From Sinanaerobacter chloroacetimidivorans (GTDB lineage: Bacteria; Bacillota; Clostridia; Peptostreptococcales; Anaerovoracaceae), in the NCBI RefSeq assembly GCF_018128545.1, contig NZ_JAGSND010000015.1, positions 37,331-101,330 on the forward strand: a stretch of 64,000 bases of DNA. The letters are read 5' to 3'. The notes under the pieces were generated by a model, which made no database searches, was not told where the DNA came from, and saw nothing but the letters and a program-made list of their open reading frames with translations. Position numbers and translations under genes: made by a program. Of the stretch, positions 59,392 through 64,000 are shown in pieces. Each line of letters begins with the position of its first letter. The stretch's first letter is position 1.

Positions 59392-60700
59392 TTTTACTTT
59401 GCGCCTCCTTTACCAAAACTTTTGCCAGCCGGTTTATCATGCTCAGCTGTTTTTTTGCAGGACAGACATAGGAACAGCAGCCGCATTCCATACAAATAGA
59501 TACTTTTAGCTTTATGAGTGCATCGATATTTTCAGCTTTATACTCCCGGGCAATGGCAGTGGGCATGAGGTAGAGTGGGCATGCCCTTGTGCAGCGTCCG
59601 CAGTTGATACAGGCTGTTTCCTTTCCGATAAAGGCCTGTTCTTCATGGAAGGCTAAAATTGCGTTATTATTTTTAATCAAGGATTTTCCGTCATGATAAA
59701 TGGATCTTCCCATCATCGGGCCCCCCATGATTACTTTTTTGGGAAGCCTTTTGTAACCGCCGCAGAAATTAATGATTTCATAGATTTGGGTACCGATAGG
59801 AGCAAAGATATTCTTCGGCGCAGAGACAGCGCTCCCGTCTACTGTGATACGCTTTCGGACGAGCGGCATTCCGGTTTTAAAGTATTGCCCGATAAAGGCA
59901 ACTGAAGTAATGTTTGATACAATAATGCCGATGTCTGCAGGCAGTTTGCCCGGGGCCAGAACCTTTCCTGTTGTCTCATAGATCAATACACGTTCCGCCC
60001 CTTTCGGATATTTTGACAGGAGTTTGACAATGGAAATGTCTGCGGATTTTTCCGTCATGCCGGAAAGCAGTTTAATGGCTTCCGGCTTATTATCCTCGAT
60101 ACCGACATAACAATGCTCCAACTCCAGGTATTTCATGATAAGGCGAATTCCGTCCAAAATATCCTGAGTGTCTTCCATCATTGTCCGGTAGTCCGACGTT
60201 ATGAAAGGTTCGCATTCGGCACCGTTAATCACCAGTGTTTTTACCTGCTCGAAGTTCTTTGGATTATATTTGATATGAGTCGGAAAAGCCGCCCCGCCTA
60301 AACCGACTAAGCCGCTGGCCCGAACTGCTTTTATGAAGTCTTCCCGTGTTTGCACGGTGGGTGGGGAGAGCTCAGGACAAGGAGTCTGTTTATTGTCCGT
60401 CCTGATCACAATGGTTTTATCCATAGTTCCCAGAGAGGACATAATTTCCTCGACGGATACAACGGTACCCGAAACGCTGGAATGAACAGGTGCGCTGACA
60501 GGAGCTCCGGTATCGCCTATCAGCTGGCCAACGGTTACATAATCACCGGATTCCACAAGGGGATCACAGGGAACGCCGATGTGCTGTGACATGGATATGT
60601 AAACATAATCCGGTATGGGCATCGTTTCTGTTACATGGTTCATCGTGTTTTTGCAATGGTCTACTTTGATACCTTGCAGCTGCCTTTTCAATAAAGCCAT
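59378..60700 (-). CDS. rnfC: Rnf complex subunit RnfC (NADH-binding)
   Basis: A 440-residue peripheral subunit that hands electrons to NAD+. It begins with an RnfC barrel-sandwich domain (VTVGQLIGDTGAPVSAPVHS), followed by the NADH/FMN-binding Nqo1-like region (GLVGLGGAAFPTHIKYNP) and a C-terminal pair of [4Fe-4S] motifs, CINCGRCTRACP and CMECGCCSYVCP. The first gene of the operon; the ATG follows GCGAGGTGAAT on the minus strand. A promoter lies about 100 bases upstream of the start. Confidence 0.95.
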   Translation of the reverse strand: MALLKRQLQGIKVDHCKNTMNHVTETMPIPDYVYISMSQHIGVPCDPLVESGDYVTVGQLIGDTGAPVSAPVHSSVSGTVVSVEEIMSSLGTMDKTIVIRTDNKQTPCPELSPPTVQTREDFIKAVRASGLVGLGGAAFPTHIKYNPKNFEQVKTLVINGAECEPFITSDYRTMMEDTQDILDGIRLIMKYLELEHCYVGIEDNKPEAIKLLSGMTEKSADISIVKLLSKYPKGAERVLIYETTGKVLAPGKLPADIGIIVSNITSVAFIGQYFKTGMPLVRKRITVDGSAVSAPKNIFAPIGTQIYEIINFCGGYKRLPKKVIMGGPMMGRSIYHDGKSLIKNNNAILAFHEEQAFIGKETACINCGRCTRACPLYLMPTAIAREYKAENIDALIKLKVSICMECGCCSYVCPAKKQLSMINRLAKVLVKEAQSKNGKI

Positions 60701-60763
60701 CTTTTTTATTCACCTCGCATTCTTGATAGATCCTCTTTGGAATTGTTAAAAAATAAACAATAT

Positions 60764-60779
60764 ATTATTTCGAAATAAT
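60764..60779. promoter_or_regulatory. Perfect 16-base palindrome in the rnf leader
   Basis: ATTATTTCGAAATAAT is self-complementary and lies between the rnf promoter and the rnfC start codon, about 20-35 bases after the predicted start of transcription. It could be an operator or a small RNA hairpin. Confidence 0.55.
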
Positions 60780-60804
60780 TTCCTGTTTTAAAAATTTGAA
60801 ATAA

Positions 60805-60834
60805 ATACTATCATCCCAAAGCTTGGCATGTCAA
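60805..60834 (-). promoter_or_regulatory. Minus-strand promoter of the rnfCDGEAB operon
   Basis: On the minus strand TTGACA (60829-60834) and TAGTAT (60805-60810) are 18 bases apart. The leader is about 98 bases. Confidence 0.6.
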
Positions 60835-60847
60835 GCAAAATTAAGAT

Positions 60848-60876
60848 GTATACAGTGTAATGTAGAAGTATACAGT
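60848..60876. repeat. Two GTATACAGT repeats 20 bases apart upstream of the rnf promoter
   Basis: GTATACAGT occurs at 60848-60856 and 60868-60876, a spacing of two helical turns. Relative to the rnf promoter they lie about 50-80 bases upstream of the start point, where an activator dimer pair could bind. The core GTATAC is itself a palindrome. Confidence 0.5.
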
Positions 60877-60879
60877 ATT

Positions 60880-61060
60880 TTACTTTGTTTCTAATGAGAG
60901 GAGCTTGGTAGGATTTGATTGATAATTTATTAACAAAATAAATAAAAAAAAGAAAGATTGGTTATGCAAAAAGATAGAAAAAGCTTACATTTTACTGTAT
61001 TAACAGGATTTTAGAATTGTTAAAAGTACGGCAAGAATAGAAAAAAGGCGTATCACCGGT
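60880..61060. other. AT-rich intergenic stretch, nothing recognised
   Basis: This stretch upstream of the rnf promoter elements has no credible reading frame, RNA gene or further repeat that I can support. Confidence 0.4.
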
Positions 61061-61065
61061 AAAAG

Positions 61066-61106
61066 AAAATCGATGGAAGATTACTCTATTCCATCGATTT
61101 TTTTCA
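61066..61106. terminator. Terminator overlapping the end of the AI-2E transporter gene
   Basis: AATCGATGGAA (61068-61078) pairs with TTCCATCGATT (61089-61099). On the minus strand it is followed by TTCTTTT and serves the AI-2E gene, whose last codons and stop are within the stem-loop. The plus side also has a T-run. Confidence 0.8.
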
Positions 61107-62262
61107 TGATAAATAACTTTAAAATTGCGGCAATGGGGACAGCCAGAATCATTCCGATAATACCCCAATAATATCCTCCTACGGTGACGGAGACCAGAAT
61201 AAACAGCGGATGCAGCCCGGTGCTTGAGCCGACTACCCGTGGATAGATGATATTGCTGTCAATCTGCTGAATGAAGATTAATACTAAAAGTGCCAGGAGT
61301 GCCTGACTGACTCCCCCTGTCAGCAAACCGATGATAGCGGCAGGAACAGCACTGAGAATCGGGCCGAAATAGGGGATTACGTTGGCAAGTCCGGCAAAAC
61401 AACCTAGAAATACGGCAAAATCCAGACCGATTACTGTTAATCCGATAGATGACAATACTGCAATGATCAGTGCATCCAGAAGCTGGCCTCTCAGAAATTG
61501 GGAAACCACGGTATTGATATCGGAAAGGGTCTCCGATACCTTTGCGTGGGCTTTCATCGGAAGAAGCAGATGCAGTGTTTTTCTCCACAACCGGATAAAG
61601 AAATCCTTATCCTTTATCAGATAAATGCTGACCACAATGCCCAGTACCATATTCAAAAGACTTCCTCCGATATTGGCTATAAAAGCCAGTACGGAAGAGG
61701 TGCTGAAGTTATCTGAAATCCAGGAGATTACAGTATTGGCAACGTTCTGAAGCCTGTCTTCCAAACCTGTAGTGGGTAAATTCAATGCCCAGCCCCGAAT
61801 GACGGATTCATACTTCATAAAATAAGCGACGATACTGTCTATCATGCTTTGTACGCTGGTAAAAACAAGCTGGCCAACAATTAAAACGGCAAAGGCATAG
61901 ATGATTCCGCAGATAATCACAATGATAAGCAGATAGGTAATCAAAATACTGATGGTACGTTTCAAGCCTTCTCGTTTCTCCAGCTTTACAGGATCGGTAG
62001 GCATCCTGAAAAAAAACTTCGATATAATTTTATTATCAATAAATTCCACGAGTGGACTGATTAAATAAGCAAGGATCAGACCGATAATCAATGGGGAGAA
62101 AGCAGAGGTAAGACTTCGGATGACAGAAGAAACTGTTTCCAGCACTTGATCTATATTTCCAATGACAAGATAGATAATATATAGTAATGCGGCGGTAAAA
62201 ACAATGTAGAGGCAAAGTCTTACATACCGCCAATCCGAAATCATTTCCTTAATTTTTGACAT
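61081..62262 (-). CDS. AI-2E family transporter (YtvI/PerM/TqsA family)
   Basis: A 393-residue membrane protein with about eight hydrophobic segments: two near the N-terminus, a long amphipathic region (about 150-230), and a C-terminal group of segments with the conserved VIGLDFAVFLGCFAGLANVIPYFGP-like stretch, followed by GVSQALLALLVLIFIQQIDSN and GLHPLFILVSVTVGG. The family includes the AI-2 exporter TqsA, Na+/H+ antiporters and proteins of unknown role; the name does not prove AI-2 transport. The ATG follows GAAAGGAAGGTG on the minus strand. It is a single-gene unit. Confidence 0.88.
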   Translation of the reverse strand: MSKIKEMISDWRYVRLCLYIVFTAALLYIIYLVIGNIDQVLETVSSVIRSLTSAFSPLIIGLILAYLISPLVEFIDNKIISKFFFRMPTDPVKLEKREGLKRTISILITYLLIIVIICGIIYAFAVLIVGQLVFTSVQSMIDSIVAYFMKYESVIRGWALNLPTTGLEDRLQNVANTVISWISDNFSTSSVLAFIANIGGSLLNMVLGIVVSIYLIKDKDFFIRLWRKTLHLLLPMKAHAKVSETLSDINTVVSQFLRGQLLDALIIAVLSSIGLTVIGLDFAVFLGCFAGLANVIPYFGPILSAVPAAIIGLLTGGVSQALLALLVLIFIQQIDSNIIYPRVVGSSTGLHPLFILVSVTVGGYYWGIIGMILAVPIAAILKLFIMKKIDGIE

Positions 62263-62338
62263 GCTTGCACCTTCCTTTCATAGATAGTATTATATATCAA
62301 GGCGGCAGATTTTAGCAAATTAATTTTAGGAGTGAAAT

Positions 62339-63739
62339 ATGTTTAAAATACCGGAGCTGTTGGCTCCTGCAGGCGGATATGAGCAGCTGAGAGCAGCCGT
62401 AGAAAACGGTGCTGATGCCGTATATATGGGCGGCAAGCTTTTCAATGCGCGAATGAATGCAAAGAATTTTGACGAGGAGGAGCTCATCAAAGCAGTGGAA
62501 TATGCCCATATGCGCGGGGTAAAACTGTATATGACGATGAACACGCTGATTCGTGACAGTAACTTCAGGAAGCCTTGGAATATGCCGCATCTCTTTATCA
62601 ATCCGGTGTGGATGCATTAATCATTCAGGATTTAGGTTTTGCAGATTTATTAAAAAGATACCTCCCGAATATGGAATTGCATCTTTCCACCCAGGGCACA
62701 ATTTATAATATGGAAGGAGTCAAAGCAGCAAAAAAATTAAATTTTTCCAGAGCAGTGCTGGCCAGAGAAATGAATCTGGATGAAATAAAATCCATCGTAG
62801 ATGAAAATATTATGGAGGTTGAAGTTTTCATACACGGAGCCCTTTGTATCTGCTACTCCGGCCAGTGCCAAATGAGCATGGAGATTGGCGGCCGAAGCGG
62901 AAACCGAGGCGTTTGCGCCCAGCCTTGCCGTCTTCCCTATGATATTTATGGCATGACGAATTCCGGAAAAGAACCCAGATTGCTTTCCATGAAAAATTTT
63001 GCCTTGAGTCCGAAAGATCTTTGCACGCTCGATTAAGAAGAAAAGCCCTGGAAGAATTGGAGCTGCTGCGAAAGAATTCCAAAGAGATAAAAGGTGTTTA
63101 CATCCCTAAACTGGAATTCCCAAAGAAGCTTTGGCAAGACTCTATGTCCCCTATGAATACATGCTGAACGGATATCGAAATGATGCCGTCAGCTGCGTTC
63201 CGGTGATTCCTAATGTCACAAAAGGGTGGCATGATCAGAATATCAGAAGTCATTTTGAACAAATTGCCGAGCTGGCAAAAAGATCGGGCATCATGATCGG
63301 TAATCTGGGTTGGATTGAGCCCTTTGCAAAAGCAGGAATTCCCGTCTACGGCGATTATGGGTTGAATTTATACAACAGCATGGATTTTTTTGTTGCCAGG
63401 GAGCTGGGCATAAAGGAAGCCGTTATCAGCCATGAGGCTGTTACTGAAGATATTATCAAAATGAATTTTTATGAAGTGATTCCTGAAGTTGTGATTGCGG
63501 GCAGAATTCCGTTGATGGTCAGTGAACACTCCTTCGCCGAGGATTTGGAATTGGACAAAAGGGAAAAAGGAAATTACAAATTCTATTTAAAAGACAGAAA
63601 AGGTGAAGCCTATCCCTTTTATTGGGATGATAAAAGCGGTAAAAGCACAATCTTTAGTTACAGGCTCCGCAATAACTGGGAGGATGCAGAAATTTTTAAA
63701 TCGTATGGTCTTAAAAGCTTTAGAATATACGGTGAGTAA
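62339..63739 (+). pseudogene. Decayed U32-family peptidase gene (frameshifts and internal deletion)
   Basis: Three fragments in different frames together resemble a long U32 (collagenase-like, RlhA/YhbU-type) protein. Fragment 1 (62339-62620) opens KIPELLAPAGGYEQLRAAVE. A one-base loss near 62566 moves the frame; fragment 2 (to 63036) continues LEYAASLYQSGVDALIIQDL and has the cluster region CAQPCRLPY, ending at KDLCTLD. Homologues of the long type continue here for several hundred residues; instead the frame changes to a short piece (about 63022-63120, RRKALEELELLRKN) and again to fragment 3, ARLYVPYEYMLNGYRNDA to the end. Thus one frameshift, a large deletion and another frameshift. Sequencing error could explain the single-base shifts but not the missing part. 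Confidence 0.8.
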
Positions 63740-63766
63740 ACGATTGTGTTCGTAAATAATATCAGC

Positions 63767-63799
63767 ATAATCCGCCTTCGGGCGAATTATATTGTATTT
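63767..63799 (+). terminator. Terminator before nifJ
   Basis: ATAAT and GCC (63767-63776) pair with GGC and ATTAT (63781-63790) around a stable TTCG tetraloop, followed by ATTGTATTTTTG. Confidence 0.7.
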
Positions 63800-63914
63800 T
63801 TGTTAGAACTTAAGTAAAAATCAATTGACTCATGGGGAAAAAGGCAGTAAAGTATATTATAAATGTAATTGTATAAAATCTTGGTTATCATAGATTTTTA
63901 AGGAGGTTTGGTTG

Positions 63915-64000
63915 ATGACAAAAAGAAAAATGAAAACAATGGATGGAAACACCGCTGCGGCACATGTATCCTATGCATTTACAGATGTAGCAGCAATTTA
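63915..64000 (+). CDS. nifJ: Pyruvate:ferredoxin oxidoreductase, N-terminus (3' end outside window)
   Basis: Only the first 28 residues are visible. After a short basic start (MTKRK) the sequence MKTMDGNTAAAHVSYAFTDV is the typical opening of single-chain pyruvate:ferredoxin oxidoreductases, just before the conserved YPITPSS motif that would follow outside the window. AAGGAGG lies eight bases before ATG 63915. The enzyme would oxidise pyruvate to acetyl-CoA and reduce the ferredoxin that the Rnf complex consumes. TTGACT at 63825-63830 may be part of its promoter, but no convincing -10 accompanies it at normal spacing. Confidence 0.85.
   Translation, partial: MTKRKMKTMDGNTAAAHVSYAFTDVAAI

Noticed and set aside
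61081..62262. Linking the AI-2E transporter to the lsr-like operon as one AI-2 system
   Set aside because: The genes are 40 kb apart, the family name does not prove AI-2 transport, and no luxS is visible.
62339..63739. Three separate U32-related genes
   Set aside because: The fragments join end to end into one family alignment, and fragments 2 and 3 lack credible ribosome sites.

Overview
The window looks like the chromosome of a strictly anaerobic, spore-forming member of the Clostridia (Bacillota), perhaps near the Anaerovoracaceae/Peptostreptococcales. The evidence is a sporulation regulator (SpoIIID), a six-gene Rnf complex in the clostridial order CDGEAB, the start of a pyruvate:ferredoxin oxidoreductase gene, a flavodiiron O2/NO reductase fusion, consensus AGGAGG ribosome sites, frequent GTG and TTG starts and moderate GC. 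The taxonomic placement is inference. I saw no rRNA, tRNA, CRISPR array, prophage or insertion sequence.

Layout. 1-4.8 kb: the end of a sugar ABC importer operon, followed without a break by a HlyD-like adaptor and a MacB-like permease. 4.9-5.9 kb: mgsA and ndk. 6-14 kb: a cell-envelope block with MBOAT and DHHW O-acetylation proteins, an amidase, an OatA-like acyltransferase preceded by an ECF-type promoter, and an ECF sigma/DUF4179 anti-sigma pair. 14-14.6 kb: a small membrane protein with an XRE regulator. 14.9-21.6 kb: a SorC-regulated sugar operon (binding lipoprotein, ATPase, permease, TrpA-like aldolase, FGGY kinase) that parallels the lsr operon but carries a tryptophan-synthase-alpha homologue and no trpB. 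21.7-30.6 kb: small regulators and hypothetical genes, an M20 amidohydrolase behind a long structured leader RNA, VanZ, a stalk-domain protein, a diguanylate cyclase, ferredoxin, cupin and a threonine aldolase.

31-38.7 kb: pyrG, an 846-residue flavodiiron-rubredoxin-reductase fusion, a second diguanylate cyclase, spoIIID and a YitT protein. 38.7-47.5 kb: an arginine operon argC-J-B-D-carA-carB behind two candidate ARG boxes. 47.6-52.3 kb: an MreB-family gene, a THUMP methyltransferase, a DUF1836 protein and a MocR-type regulator lacking the PLP lysine. 52.4-55.7 kb: an arginine deiminase pathway operon (OTC, arcA, arcC). 55.8-60.7 kb: rnfCDGEAB on the minus strand. 61-64 kb: an AI-2E family transporter, a decayed U32 peptidase gene and the start of nifJ.

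How it fits together: PFOR would supply reduced ferredoxin, Rnf would couple its oxidation by NAD+ to ion export, and the deiminase pathway would give ATP from arginine. The biosynthetic arginine operon lacks its own ornithine carbamoyltransferase, so the OTC beside arcA may serve both directions. The most unusual items are the lsr-like operon with a TrpA homologue, the nested-helix leader upstream of the M20 hydrolase gene, the MocR protein without its lysine, and the ECF promoter in front of oatA.
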